From Durusdinium trenchii (taxonomy: Eukaryota > Sar > Dinophyceae > Suessiales > Symbiodiniaceae), in the NCBI GenBank assembly GCA_963970005.1, contig CAXAMN010006546.1, positions 7,524-71,523 of the forward strand: a stretch of DNA of 64,000 nt, in the 5' to 3' direction. The notes under the pieces were generated by a model. That model was not told the DNA's origin. It saw only the letters and a program-made list of their open reading frames with translations, and searched no databases. The position numbers and the translations under genes are program-made. This document shows positions 51,720 through 63,408 of this stretch, piece after piece (the first letter of the stretch is position 1; the number at the start of each line of letters is the position of its first letter).

Positions 51720-52631
51720 GCTTGCAGACTTCGGTACCTCGAGCGATCAAGGACTGGAGTGCTGATGTACCTCTAGCTTTCTTGCCAGTGGCGGACCGGG
51801 AGGTTTGACTCTTCTCCTCGAAGGTAAGGATTGTATTCCTTCTCGCTGACCTGGAAAGACTGTTTCGGGAGCTCCAGACGCAGCTAGGTGCAGTTGGTAA
51901 GCCAGTCAGCAAGCAGCTGCAGAAAGTATGAGAAGCGGTCTGTAGATGACCTTCATTTTGTCTGGGTCTTCCTTCAACTTTGCATCTTTCCTTGTGGAAA
52001 AGGCAGTCATAACATGTCAAAACTAGGATTCAACTCCCGAAGCCAGCGGGGTTTTCAGGCTCCAGCTCACGCTCTTTTCCCATAGAGCTGAAAAAGTCAA
52101 CCTCCAAAAATGGAGAAACTCGCCGGACGGTGGACTGCAGGTTTCGAGACCACCATGTCAATGTGTATGTGGTTGTATCCAAGCTGAGGTTCAGTATTCG
52201 CGTCAAACAACAAATGCTCATTCACAACACCCAGTAGGATTGTTGAGAGCCTCAGCTTTTGCGACTTCATCATCTTCACCTTGGAGTCTGGTGTGAACTC
52301 TTGTGTAGAGCAAAAACTCGTGATTGAGGCACCAGCCTAGTGTCGACGCTTTTGCTTCCACCTGAAGGAATGCAGTTTTGTGGGATGTGGGAGAAGTTAC
52401 AGACAGGGTTGCTGTGCCTTCTTGCCCGGTGCTTCTCCCCCAACATCCTCCAGTCCGCAAACCCGTTGGTGCTTTGTCCAGTGCAAGGTTACCAAACTGA
52501 GAGGAGGCCTTTGGTTTTTTTGAAGTCTCCTCCTCCTCCTCAGACTCCTCTAGCCAAACACAGTGCAAATGAACCAAACACAGTCCAAGCATCTTGGCGG
52601 ACGTCTCCTGCCCAGAAGACGCTTCTGACAC
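51720..52631 (-). CDS. Probable exons of an unrecognised gene
   Basis: Three minus-strand pieces look coding: 52631-52218 (WLEESEEEEETSKKPKASSQ, later RVHTRLQGEDDEVAKAEALN), 52250-52100 in a second frame (LLFDANTEPQLGYNHIHIDM) and about 51880-51780 (LELPKQSFQVSEKEYNPYLR). They may belong with the exons at 50840-51210. No family is recognised and the junctions are not traced. Confidence 0.35.
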
Positions 52632-53452
52632 CTCCTCCTGTCCAAGACTTGCACAGGTGCATCACCATATGCCAGTACTTAAGAAAACATGCTTTGCCTT
52701 CGCAGCTTTCTTCTCTTTCTTGGTCTTAGTCGTGAAGAGTATGTTTAACCAACAAGTGCTGCAGTCCAATGGTGCACCTGCCTTCGCTTTGGCAAAGTCA
52801 ATTGGCGAAAAAGAACTGCTAGTCGACCAGCACCCAATCAGGTGTCTTCGTTTGGTACTCAACATAGTGAGAGAAAAAGCAAAGCATTAGCCGCTAGCCA
52901 CTATCTTAATGTCCTGAGAGCAAGGCTTTCTTTCCTTGCACGACACCACGCGACAAACATGCCCTCGCACGCTCCCCTAGAATGTTGCACTTGTTCCACA
53001 TGTGTCGTCTGTCTGCAGCTTGGCATCGCTTCTTCTGCTCTTTTCGTTTTTCTTTCTTTTTGTCTTTCCTCAACAGCAACGGCTGTTCAGCACTGGATCA
53101 AGCATCCAAGATAAGGCAGTAAGGGAGTAGAGAGACACCGCAAAAAAGTACACCCAAAAGTAACCGACGGATTAACTGTGGTTCTGGCAGCACAAAGCTC
53201 GAGCGCAATAAGTAAACATCCACCATGAATTGCCACACTTGCCCTACGTCCTATCTGCAACAAACTAAATCCAACTGTAGCATTGATCAGGGCAAGCCAA
53301 ACAACCCAAAGGCTCGGAGCAGCCTAGCTGGGACTGGCACTTGCTTAGGGTCTTCTCCTGCAAGGTTCTATCAGTGTTGCCAATCTCTGGATCTTGTGCA
53401 CCAGAAGATGAATTTTTGCGAAGAAATCGTTTTATTGGTCAAAGGCTGAGTT

Positions 53453-53701
53453 TCAACGAGACTTGAGACCTTCCTTCCAAGTCAATCTTCTGTGAGGGGA
53501 GACCACCATCCAAGGCTGGGAAAACCAGCATCTATCAATCACTCTGAAAGTGTTCAACATCTGTTCACATCTCTCCTCATTCTCCTTCTTGCCAAACTTG
53601 AGTCCAGCCAGCATTACTTGCTGCGTCTCAAGTCTTTGTGAAATAACGCCATGGTGCCGCCCAAAATGTCGAGGGTGACACACAAGCTCTCTCAAGATCA
53701 A
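53453..53701 (-). CDS. Possible exon, unrecognised
   Basis: Minus-strand frame ISQRLETQQVMLAGLKFGKK followed by ENEERCEQMLNTFRVIDRCW, charged and helix-prone. It may be the 3' part of the ankyrin gene upstream. Confidence 0.35.
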   Translation of the reverse strand: MILRELVCHPRHFGRHHGVISQRLETQQVMLAGLKFGKKENEERCEQMLNTFRVIDRCWFSQPWMVVSPHRRLTWKEGLKSR

Positions 53702-53821
53702 AGGCTAGTGAAGGTGCTTTCTTTCCAAGAGTGTCTTCGAGGTCTGCATTTCGCCAGAAGTAGATGGAAGTTGGTTTACCAATGCTAAACAAATACTGCT
53801 GTTACGAGAGGTGCAACATAG

Positions 53822-56470
53822 CTACGGCATGCTATGGCAGCTATGGCTGAAACCCGGTACTCCTGAACAAAGCAGTTCACCTCCTAGGTTGGACCACATA
53901 ATGCAACTTCTATGTTCTGTGCGCTCTGTGAAGCGATCTGGGACCAAAGTAAGCCGTCCCTCGTTCAAATCATCCAACTTGCTCAAGCCGTCAATCAGTC
54001 TTGCACCATTCATCAACGTCCAGGCCTCCCTATGCCGTGGTTCATGTAGCACTGGCTCGCGAGGCACAAAGAATCTGCGGCCATTGGAATTAAACGTAGC
54101 TGCTGCATATCGGACATCAATTGAGTGCGCACGGTTCAAAGTGCAGGCCAGCCCCAAATTCTGATGCTGCACTGGGACCTCATAGCGTGCAAAGTTTGCT
54201 TCCACGAACTTCCCAAACCTTCTGAGACAAGTACCAACGAATTCGGAATTCGGTGTAGCACGCAAAGACAATCCAACCTGCGAGTCGTGTCTACTTTCTC
54301 CCAGCAAAGTAGCTGAGCCCTCAAGCCAACTTAGCAAAGTAGGACACCCTTTTCGCATGCTCTTTGGCGATTGAGTGAACGCTGTGCCAGCGGACAGAAG
54401 CTCAAAAATATCTGCCTTACCCATGCAGGACGTCAGTCAGCAAATTCTCGCAAAAAGAAGAGTTGGCAATAGGTCTGAGATCTCCACGTTTCCTGCTTCT
54501 AGTGCATAGTCCATTGCAGACTTTCCTGCACTTTGTACATTCGATTGTATGCACAATTGTCAGTCAGTATTGAGTTGTTGACTGGAACGCGCAAGAAACT
54601 TCAGACAACAATCACAGTCCGGGGATGTGGTACTGTTGTATAGTCGCTTTGATAAAGTGAAAGCACATGTTGGCACCATGCCTCTCAATCCAGCATGTTG
54701 GATGGTCAAATGAGTCAAAATGGTCCAATACTACTGCTACCACTCCTGCTCCTGCTCCTGCTCCTGCTCCTCCTGCTGCTCCTCCTGCTGCTGCTGCTGC
54801 TCCTGCTGCTCCTCCTGCTGCTGCTGCTCCTCCTCCTGCTGCTCCTCCTGCTGCTGCTGCTGCTGGTAGCTTTTTTGTGCAGTTTCTCTGAATGTTTGTT
54901 GATCAACTGCTATTGTCAAACGGGCGTTGCAACTGCTTCTGCAAAATGGCTGGCTGAAGACTAGAAAAGAAGGAAGTAGTTGACATCCCTGGGTTTGCCA
55001 CACTGCTGATGCTCCTGCTTGATCTAGTTGAAGTGGATTTGCCATAGCGATAAGAAGCCGATGGCAAACCTCCATATTGCCAGCAACGGCCGACCAATGC
55101 AAGGCAGTCCACTCCTGATGCGTTTACCAGCTGCGTCGGAACAACATTAAAAATTATCTACATCCAGTTCACCAAATGAATGACAAGGATCACCTTCAAG
55201 CCCCAGCGTGCTCTCCTGAGTATCTCCATGTATCGCCTGCCAGCCGTATTGCTCCACGGCGGCTACAGCGGTTTGATACCTTGGCTCTGCGGCGTCAAGT
55301 CTAAATGCAGCAGAATCCATGCCTTTCACACTGCAAGCACATACCAAAACTGCTGTCATGGGGAGTTGCGACTTTGATGCTAGAACAAAGCAGCTGCTAT
55401 AGCTCATGTTGAAAGACCCTTGAGAAAAGTGTGAATACTCTGTGTTTTGCTTCTGTTGCCTCTTCCTTTCGTTACTCCAGGTTTAGAGTCAAGGTGAAGG
55501 GCCAAAGAATACATTGCATTGATGGATGTTCCAGGTTTTGAGGTGTTTGACCACTGGTGAAGCTGGTCCCGGTCAAGAAGACCTGGGATGTAAACACAGT
55601 GGAGCTCGCGGAAAGAGTGAAGTCGAATCATGGGAGCCAGCGAGAGTCCCAAAAGCTCAATTGCATCACATCACGAGAGCCGCCAGGTCTGACCTACTCC
55701 GATAAATGTTGCAAAGGAAAGAGGACTCCATCATACTCCATCCAGATACGGTTCAGCTATGCTTTTCAGGCCAGTTGCACAGGTGGTACATCAGGTAAAC
55801 CTCGTGAATCTGCTGTGAATGCCTGCAGCTTCTTTGGCACGGCCTCCTTCGAGTAAGTCTTGCCCCAGTCGCTGATTGCATCTCGAACATCTGGCCCTTG
55901 GGCATTCTCAAAGTCTTGTGGCACTCGAGAAAAGGAATACGGCCGTCAATGAACAAAGTAAAGACTCAAGGAAAGGGCAAGGTACAATTGTTCAACTCCT
56001 CTCCCACAGCAGCATGTCCATTTTGGCCAGGCGGTCTGAGAGGTGGCGATAGACCTCTTTGAGAGCTTGCCCGTGAAGTACTGCGTGGTGCTTCATCTGG
56101 GTCAACAGAAAGTCAAAAACACATGAATGACAGACTTCAAGGCACTGCGATGCTCTGCGATGCCACAGAAATGATTCCATCCAAAACATCGTACTCTCGC
56201 TCCCAGCTCTCAAGAAGTCGCATTGCTGATGCTGCGCTCGAGATACCGTGCCCACCGCCAACGCCCAAGACCTTCAGACATACTCAAAAATCAACACAAA
56301 CAAAAGGGATTTAGAAGTATGTCTGGAACTAGTATTAGGTATCCTGTGAAGCCAAATCAGGGTGCAAAAGCTGCAGGATGCCACAGGCCTCCCGGTCGAA
56401 GGCATCACTCACAATGGGGAAGTCGTTGTTCCAACTCCAGCCAGAGAGACCTGGATAGGAGTAGAAGAGA
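53822..56470 (-). CDS. Ankyrin-repeat protein, multi-exon
   Basis: Minus-strand exons in order: ~56465-56340 (GWSWNNDFPIVSDAFDREAC), ~56275-56150 (VLGVGGGHGISSAASAMRLL), ~56103-56000 (QMKHHAVLHGQALKEVYRHL), ~55920-55800 (PQDFENAQGPDVRDAISDWG), ~55670-55590 (AIELLGLSLAPMIRLHSF), 55330-55195 (MDSAAFRLDAAEPRYQTAVA), from 55114 (EWTALHWSAVAGNMEVCHRL), ~54535-54440 (SAMDYALEAGNVEISDLLPT) and 54424-53822 (IFELLSAGTAFTQSPK and following). TALHWSAVAGNMEVCHRLL and the next exon are ankyrin-repeat hairpins. The junction 55195/55114 (GAAG^GTGATC to ATCAG^GAG) is in phase. The N-terminal exons are not recognised, and the last exon may include non-coding sequence. Confidence 0.6.
54725..54866. repeat. CTG/CTC trinucleotide repeat
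   Basis: About 140 bp of ctgctcctgctgctcctcct type. On the minus strand it reads as poly-Gln/Glu, but it lies between two ankyrin exons and is probably intronic. Confidence 0.93.
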
Positions 56471-56691
56471 CTTTTTCAAGTCTTCCAAAATGATGGGAAA
56501 CGAGCAGCAAGATGCCAGCTGACATGGTTGGGTGGCACCTTCAGGTCGTTGCAGGGTTCGACCACTTGATGAGCAACTGGCAGATGCGTTGCCTCAACTT
56601 CACCATGTAACCAAATACTGCACCCGATACGCCGATACGCAACATAATTCACCATGGACAATGTGGGTAGTGGGGAACATTGAAAGCTGTT

Positions 56692-56760
56692 CTTGTAACA
56701 AGTGCATCGCTACTAGTAACTTGTTCCTACTAGTGGCAACGCACTTGTTACTAGTGTTTT
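56692..56760. repeat. ctactagta-type dispersed palindromic repeat (copy 5)
   Basis: acaagtgcatcgctactagt, ttgttcctactagtggcaac and gcacttgttactagtg form an imperfect inverted repeat of the same family as the four copies to the left. Confidence 0.85.
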
Positions 56761-56989
56761 CCTTTCTGCTTTTGCTCAGGCCTGCTAAATGACCAGGAGC
56801 ATGTCCATGGAGCATTGTCCAATGGTGTCCAAGCAAAGCTTGACGCCGCTCAGCAGCTTGAGCAATGATGTGCCTCACTAGCAGGATATCTGCAAAGCAG
56901 CTCTTTCATAAAACACGTAGAAAAATGTTGAAAATGTCCTCCGTGCTTTCGCCCTCACCCCATGCTTTCACCCAGGGGCTCTTCCATCT

Positions 56990-59900
56990 GCGCTACAGTG
57001 GCCAACTCTTCCTCCTGCAAGGCCGCAGTCCTCTTCTTCAGCGCTTCAACTGCTTCCAGTGCCTGGCTGTGATCCCAACTTACAAGTGCCTCAAGTGCTA
57101 GTAACAGCTGCTGCCTCATCACGAGTGCGCTCTGCAGTCTGCAATTCTTGCAGGTACCGCATTTCTTGCTCCTGGCTTTCTCGCCGTGCAGCTTCCAATC
57201 CTGCCAGCGGACAGCGTCAGGAGTAAGCTACAGGAGGAATTTCGGAAAGGCAGCGTACTCAGGTGAAACAACAAAATGGGATCCGCATTTTTGCCGGGCG
57301 CTGCCCACAAGTGCGTCATGACATGCCTTGCTCTTCCAGCTCTTTGCAGCGCCCCTTGTGTTGTTCTTCAGCCCAAGCCAGCTGCTCATTGCAGGCAGCC
57401 TCATGCGCTGCCTCCGGCCAGGCAGAAATAAGGTTGACATAGGCCCAAAAGCACCAAGCACTCATCACGAGGAATTTAGAAGTCTGCCACAGAGCAACAG
57501 CACTTGCAGTCACACCCAGCCTTTAGTTCCTCTATGGCAGTTGCACAAGCCTCTGCCTGCAAGCAAAAAAATACAACTCAGCACTATATCTAAAGAAGTA
57601 GGTTTAGAATCCTTACCTTCCCTTTCGCATACCTTTCTTCTCCTTTTTCTCGAGCTATATATATATATAATATAGTACATACAGTACGTGTGTGTGTGTA
57701 GGTGTCTTTCCGAAATCTCATCATCTGAAGCTTGCTCGGCTTGCACGCCTCAGCCTGGCGGCCAGCAACCTCCCGTGCAGCTGCCTCTTCTGCCAGGGCC
57801 TCGACATGCCAGACTCGTTGCTGCAATTGCACCTCACGGGCCTCACAGTTCAGATATTGGAGTTTCAAGCGCATGAGAACAGCGCATCTTGCAAAGGAAT
57901 ACAGTAAAGGAAGGTGAAACAAAAGAAATGACAGAAACAAAAAAAACACTATTCGTGCACCGAGGGATGCATGATACTTGCTCAAGTACAAGACCTTGTG
58001 AGATCATCTTTTTGTGCTTAAGAGGTATCTAAGCAAACCAGACACACAAAACTCACAACTCAAGGTTGTCTCCATCAACTGCATAGAGCCAAGGATCCCC
58101 ATCATGCGGTTGGATTGGAATATCCAAGCACTGCACCAAACGCTGCTGCATGGATCGTACTGAGTGAACCTGCAAGCGGCAGAAAAGGTTCAAAGCAGGC
58201 GTTTGTTCCTGCAGCTTCATATACTTGAGCTGCATGGAAGCCTTATGCTGTGAGCCCTTTCATAGTGCGTATGTTAAGCCTTCTCACTGCTTGGTATGCA
58301 CATGGATGTGTGTGGATATTTGCACCCTGGCACGAGGACTTTAGATGGATTAAGCAGGGAATATGTTTGCGGGTGGATGTAGACTGCAAGCAGTGGGGAT
58401 GTGAAGCCGAGTGGAGCGTGGAATTGGCTGCATGGGAGGTGCAGGTTGGATGGTCGACGTTCGACATCCTTACATCAGATCCAGGGGCTGTGTTCTGAAT
58501 TTAGATTGATTGTCTGAATCTGTCTCCTAAATTCTTGATGAAAAGCTTGCAAGGGACAAACAATGAAAAATTCCAGCCTCCTTTTCAGCCTGAGCCTCGG
58601 CACGAGCCCAGACCTGATTCAACCAGGCTTCCGCTCGTTCCTCTTCCCGGGCAGCCAATGCAGCTGATTCCTCTGCGTACCAGCTGTGCATGCGATGCTG
58701 CCTGACCGCAGTTTGCACAGGGATGATCAAGAATCGACATTCGATGCTGTCAAAAGACTATGTGTCTGAGCTTCAAACTGTTGCTGCATCTCCAAGTCAA
58801 CAGAGCGAACTCTGCGCTTCACCTGACATGCAAAATCCTCTGCAAAGTAGGCTTAGACTTTGACAGCGAAGCCTCCTCTGACTCCTCTCGCCAAATGGGA
58901 GCCATTTTTTGAAGCCATGCACTTTCAGCTTCCTGAAGCTCTGCCTTCAGCTCCTTGCACTTGCCATGTCAAGTGCTGTTTTTGTTCTGTCTGTGAACTG
59001 GCAAACTTTTTTGAACTTTACTGCTACCTGTTGCCCGTGGCTACACAATTATCCAGTTGTCTGCAATCCTCAAACTCTTTCCAAGATCTTCCAGCCCCCT
59101 CCTTCCGGAACTCTAGTCGAGCTTTCTTCTGCGCCTCTTCCTCAAGGAGCACCTTCAAAGCCACTGATGTTGGAAATGAGTTCTTCCCTCAAGGGATATT
59201 ATTAACTCTGTAGGTTTGGTCAGTTGCCCGTTGTGACCTCCGCTGGTCCCAGGGATCATTGCTCATGTCAGTGAGGCTTTGCCATTCAACTGCCAATACA
59301 AACGTGCATAGAAGTGTCCGCCTCACGTTTCTCCATTTGCAAAGTCTCAAGGCGCTCCACTCGCTGCTTCTCCTGCATTTCCAACTCAGCTCTTAACCTC
59401 AAACAAAACTGAAAATCTTAAAAATCAAGGCCTCACAAGCCTCCCACCACGCGCCTGCTTGGCTCAAAATAGTTGAAATCATGCGTGATATCTTTTCGTT
59501 CACTGCCAGTTAAAAAGCTGCCACTGCCAGCTAAGAAGCTGCCTTTGTTTCTTGGCGGCAAGCTGGTTCTTCAAGGCCTCTGACCAGGCAGCTTCTGCTT
59601 GCTCCTCCACTTTGCTTTCCACTGCAGCAAACTCCTGAAAGTTGAGATTTGTCATGGTGAACCCATGTAAAATCACACAACAAAAATTAGACACTGCATT
59701 TCTGCATGTATCAACCATTATCAATCTAATGCCTAATACAAAATTGATTATCTCAGCCAAGCCACTGCCTCAGCCGTCCAATAGCTAGACTGCTTTGAGC
59801 CCAGCTTTGCAGCTGCTCGCAAACCCACAAAGCCTTCAGCAAGCACCTACCAGTAACACAGTGAGATCATCGTCCCCCTGAGTTTGGAAAAGCAAAAAAT

Positions 59901-62900
59901 ATATATAATATATAAGTTCAAAGTCACAAAAAAATGTTTTTTATTACTGCAAGCAGGATGGCAGACTTTAATCCGTCCACCTTGCGTATCTCTTCCCGGC
60001 CAGCTTCTTCAGCGGCATCCACCAAGCGTTCAGCTTCCGTCGCGTGGGCCTGTACACGATAGCGACATTGTACACAATGTCAACATTAAAGCAAAGCTGA
60101 AAGTAGGCAGTGCTTTCCGTTTTTCTCGACAATTTGTGTGATTGATTTTTATCTTGCAGTAAAGGCCAAAGTAGGGTCCGCTTTTTTCGAGACTGTTTGC
60201 CGTTGAAATTTTAACTCCTCCATGAGCCAAAACAGAAGTATTGACCGTTCTGGCTTTTTGAACTTGCTGTAACTTGACTGTTTTTTGTACGTTTTCTGCA
60301 CTACGGACTTGCAAAAAGGTCGATGCTCAATGAGTACAAGGAGGGCCTAACGTCAATAAAGTCACTGGAAAGAACTGAACGGTTTGCTGAGTGACGAAAC
60401 AATAGAATATTTGACGTGCTTGCAAATATCCATCATGGCCAAGTCATGAAAAGGCATCAGAACATCAGCCGTTGTCGCGTGGATTTTGAGAGTTCCCAGA
60501 GCAGTCCCACGGATATTTCTTGAAGTGAATGTAACGTCACTTTGGGCTTTGTCGCAGCATGTACTATCATCTGCTTGGACCCAGGACGTCCACATGAAAC
60601 CTACATGGAACGAAGGCATATTGTCTGAGAGTATGCTAATCGTGGTGATCCAGCCATGGGTAGGGTTCCACTTGGAGCGCTCACGAGCCGGCGTCCCCTC
60701 CAGAAGCATTTTCGGGAACGATGAAGTTGGGATATCTTGGCCCAGGCTGGGTAGGCAAGGCTTTGAGTTTTTCAGCCGTGCGCCTTCTTTTATCTTTTTG
60801 TGTGTTTCACTGTGTTTCACCATGCTGAAGTTCTTCATCATCCTCTGAGATCCGGCCTTATCAAAACTAAGAAATTGATAATTTGATATCAATCAGTGGC
60901 ACTTGCCCCTTGAGTGACTGAAGGTGGCGATTCCGGGGCATCCATCAAATGACGAGTGGAACCTTTGAGTTCCACTCCATTCTTTGGCCAGAGCATAACG
61001 CTTCATTTGACCCAAGTCTTCTTTCCTAATGAACCACACAGCACCCGTTACAGTAATCCAATGTTTGGGCGTCACACCTTTGGGCTGATGCGCATCCACC
61101 CACACAGGAAAGAAACTCCAACATCAAAGGAGAACCCGTGGTGTCATCAGCCGTCCCTCCGAACTTTCGCTAAATGTTTATCAAGGCCCAGGTTGAGCCA
61201 ATAGGCAGGGCATCAGCAGCCTCTGCAGAACGAGGTGTGTACACTCCATGAACAGGCCGCGTACGCACAATGCACGGCAGCAGCGCTTCATGAAGACTTT
61301 GTGTAGGTTCCACGTCAAACCCCCTCGCATGAAAGCATTCGAGAACATCCGGCGCAGGCACGCCATGAGTTGTGACAACAACTCTGGACTGATCTACAGT
61401 ATATAGGGGGCCAGGGGGGCCCTGTAGTTCTTGAGAGTGATAGCAGAGGCAGAAGCAGCAGGCAGCACAGCAAGACAGGTCAGCATCAGCAGCTGAACAT
61501 CCTGTGGCCACTTCTGACAGCAACGAAGTTTTTTGTATTTTCTTTTCTTTTTGGGTATCTTCTTTCTAAGACTCGGTCGCTCAAGACGACTCTCAGTCAT
61601 CACATCTTGTTTGATCGAATTCCTTTGTATATGCTTAAAAAAAGAAAGATCCTTAGATTTATAGTCTTTGTGTTTCTTTTTTGTTTTCTTCTTGCTGACC
61701 AGGACCAAGCCTCAGGTGGGCTTGAAATATCATGACTACAATACTCCGTACCAAGCATCCTTGGCCCGTATCACCCCGCAGCGGTGTAGTCGAGGATACC
61801 AACGAGCGGCTGGTGTTCTGATGCTTCTTCAATCTTCTTCATGGCTCGGCCATGTTCGCAAGATTCGCAAGTACGTCATCAATGATTCGATTGCTTCGTC
61901 ACTCAGCAAATCGTTCATTTCTGTTCAATGACTTTTATTGACGTTGGGTCCTCCCTGTACTCATTGAGCATTGACCTTGCGTCCAACTACTTTCAGCCCT
62001 GCTTTCAGCACGTGCCGTTTTGGTCGATGATTCAAGTCGGTAGTGCAGCTAAAAAACAAGAAAGAAAGTCTCAATGTTCAACCTACAAAAATCAACGAGA
62101 AAAACGGAAAATGTGCAGCTCTGCTTTCTGCAAGTGTCGTTTTGGTTGATGAGGGAAACATAAGTTCAACTGAGTACAAAAAAAAGTGTTGAGAAAAAAT
62201 GAAAACGGTGCCTACTTTCAGTTCTGCATGTATGCTATATATCTAGAAGAAAGGAAAAGGGGAAGGGAAGGAAAGAAGGAAAGGTAAGAAGGCCTCAAGG
62301 AGAAAAAGGAACAACACTCATTGTACCTTGAGCCGTGCTTCTAAGCTTTGCATCCTCTCGGCTGAACTTGTAGCAAGGCTCGCTGCCTAGGAGTCTGTAC
62401 GATCGAGATCCTTGAGATCCTTGAGATCCCAGTCCCACACTTGACATGTCCGACAGATAGTTTTGTTCCTCAATTCAACAATGAAACTGTTTTGATAATG
62501 AGGAAGCAAAGCAAAATCATACAAGGGTTCCTCATCAAGGAAGCTTCTTACAGGCTTTTTTGAGAACCTCTAAAGCTCAGGCAAAGGCCCCCCAATCGAG
62601 TCCAGTCACCTCTTCCTGAAACTAATGAGTTGCAGGGGACTGAGTCAAGGGGCCCTTGACGGTTACCTTTCATTTCCCCCCATTTTCTGCTTTAACTCTA
62701 TGTTTGTCAGGGACTTATTCTGCCTGAAAACAAATAAGCCCTTCACGTCTATCTGCCAAGTCACCTCACTGCGCTGCAGTTCCTCTAGTCGATGCTGGGC
62801 GTCCTCTGCACGCTGCGCTGCATGCAGGGCGACCACTCGCTGCTGCTGTAGGGCAGCGTACTGCGCGGCTAGGCCTGGGAAGCCGCCCCAGCCATGGGGA

Positions 62901-62913
62901 TTTAGCAAGCTTG
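56990..62913 (-). CDS. Large coiled-coil protein, many short exons
   Basis: A series of minus-strand exons with the same Glu/Gln/Ala/Arg heptad character: 62913-62765 (AAQYAALQQQRVVALHAAQR, AEDAQHRLEELQRSE; donor CAGTGAG^GTGACT), ~62360-62325 (SAERMQSLEARLK^GTACAA), ~60055-59970 (AERLVDAAEEAGREEIRKVD), ~59640-59530 (VESKVEEQAEAAWSEALKNQ), ~59400-59330 (ELEMQEKQRVERLETLQMEK), ~59160-59040 and ~58960-58870 (ELKAELQEAESAWLQKMAPI), ~58700-58570 (EESAALAAREEERAEAWLNQ), ~58220-58100, ~57870-57735 (LNCEAREVQLQQRVWHVEAL), ~57420-57330 (EAACNEQLAWAEEQHKGRCK) and ~57210-56990 (RRESQEQEMRYLQELQTAER). Function is unknown; a cytoskeletal or scaffold role is only a guess. The region 60362-61523 between exons is a decayed, unrelated gene. 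Start and stop are unresolved, and the gene might continue into the ankyrin exons. Confidence 0.6.
57655..57672. repeat. (AT)n microsatellite
   Basis: A tatata run followed by a gtgtgtgtgt run at about 57690, between coiled-coil exons. Confidence 0.9.
60290..60450. repeat. Arm A of a dispersed inverted duplication
   Basis: On the minus strand, TTTCGTCACTCAGCAAACCG, GTGACTTTATTGACGTTAGG and TTGTACTCATTGAGCATCGA match the plus strand at 61890-61980 with scattered differences. The similarity continues more weakly on both sides. Confidence 0.85.
60362..61523 (-). pseudogene. Decayed, apparently intronless unrecognised gene
   Basis: Three adjacent minus-strand frames read like one protein without introns: 61420-61170 (RVVVTTHGVPAPDVLECFHA, TRPVHGVYTPRSAEAADALP), then 61105-60893 (WVDAHQPKGVTPKHWITVTG, AVWFIRKEDLGQMKRYALAK), then 60720-60362 (PARERSKWNPTHGWITTISI, later KYSIVSSLSKPFSSFQ). 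Frames change near 61170 and 60893, and an in-frame TGA precedes the second block. The absence of introns in a gene-rich intron suggests a retrocopy or transposed fragment. The product is not recognised. Its 3' part is duplicated in inverted orientation at about 61790-61990. Confidence 0.5.
61790..61990. repeat. Arm B of a dispersed inverted duplication
   Basis: On the plus strand, gttctgatgcttcttcaatc through cttcgtcactcagcaaatcg to tactcattgagcattgacct corresponds to the reverse complement of 60290-60450. A further short echo, cgttttggtcgatga versus cgttttggttgatga, occurs at about 62008 and 62133. Confidence 0.82.
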
Positions 62914-63226
62914 AACTGTCAACGGTGTAAAAAACATTGACATTGAAAGGACGGTCCTTTGCACTCACTGAGAGGACTCTTCTGAGAAACATGTGGCCTT
63001 GGGCATCGACAAAGATTGCTGACGGATGTTTGATTGTGCAAGGGTTTATGGAAAAAAGACCTTAAGAAGCTTTAAGAAAAAGACTTTAAAAGGAACCTAA
63101 TAGCGATGGCCTCTGTGAAAATGAAGACATCCATTGACCAAAGAGATCATTCCTCTACCATTGGGGTTCAAGACGTGCCCTGATGTGCTGATAGCGGACG
63201 CGCATTCGACGTGCTCAGCCATAGCG

Positions 63227-63353
63227 TGTTGGAAATAGTTTCGCTTCCGCTCCGTATTGGTGGTTTGAGAGAAGGGTGCACATACATTGTGTGTCGGTTG
63301 TGGGGCAGTGCATTGACTGTTGTTGAGTTGTGGCCTCCGCTTCCATATTTACA
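63227..63353 (+). repeat. Candidate 5' LTR (about 127 bp)
   Basis: Starts tgttggaaat, a common copia LTR start, and ends ccatatttaca directly before tggtagcggagc. Length is close to the 136 bp of the other element, but the sequence is not the same. The left limit is a guess from the TG start. Confidence 0.5.
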
Positions 63354-63368
63354 TGGTAGCGGAGCTGG
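63354..63368 (+). promoter_or_regulatory. Primer-binding site of the second LTR element
   Basis: tggtagcggagctgg shares its first 12 bases with the minus-strand site at 47681-47693, here with no spacer after the candidate LTR. Confidence 0.75.
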
Positions 63369-63408
63369 TCGCTCCTTGGCTTGTGCAGTGGTTGCATTGT
63401 TTTGGGCT

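Noticed and set aside
54737-55102. Poly-Gln/Glu protein encoded with the ankyrin exon
   Set aside because: The Gln/Glu run comes from the CTG/CTC repeat, while ankyrin homology stops at DQAGASA and resumes beyond the repeat, so the repeat is probably intronic.
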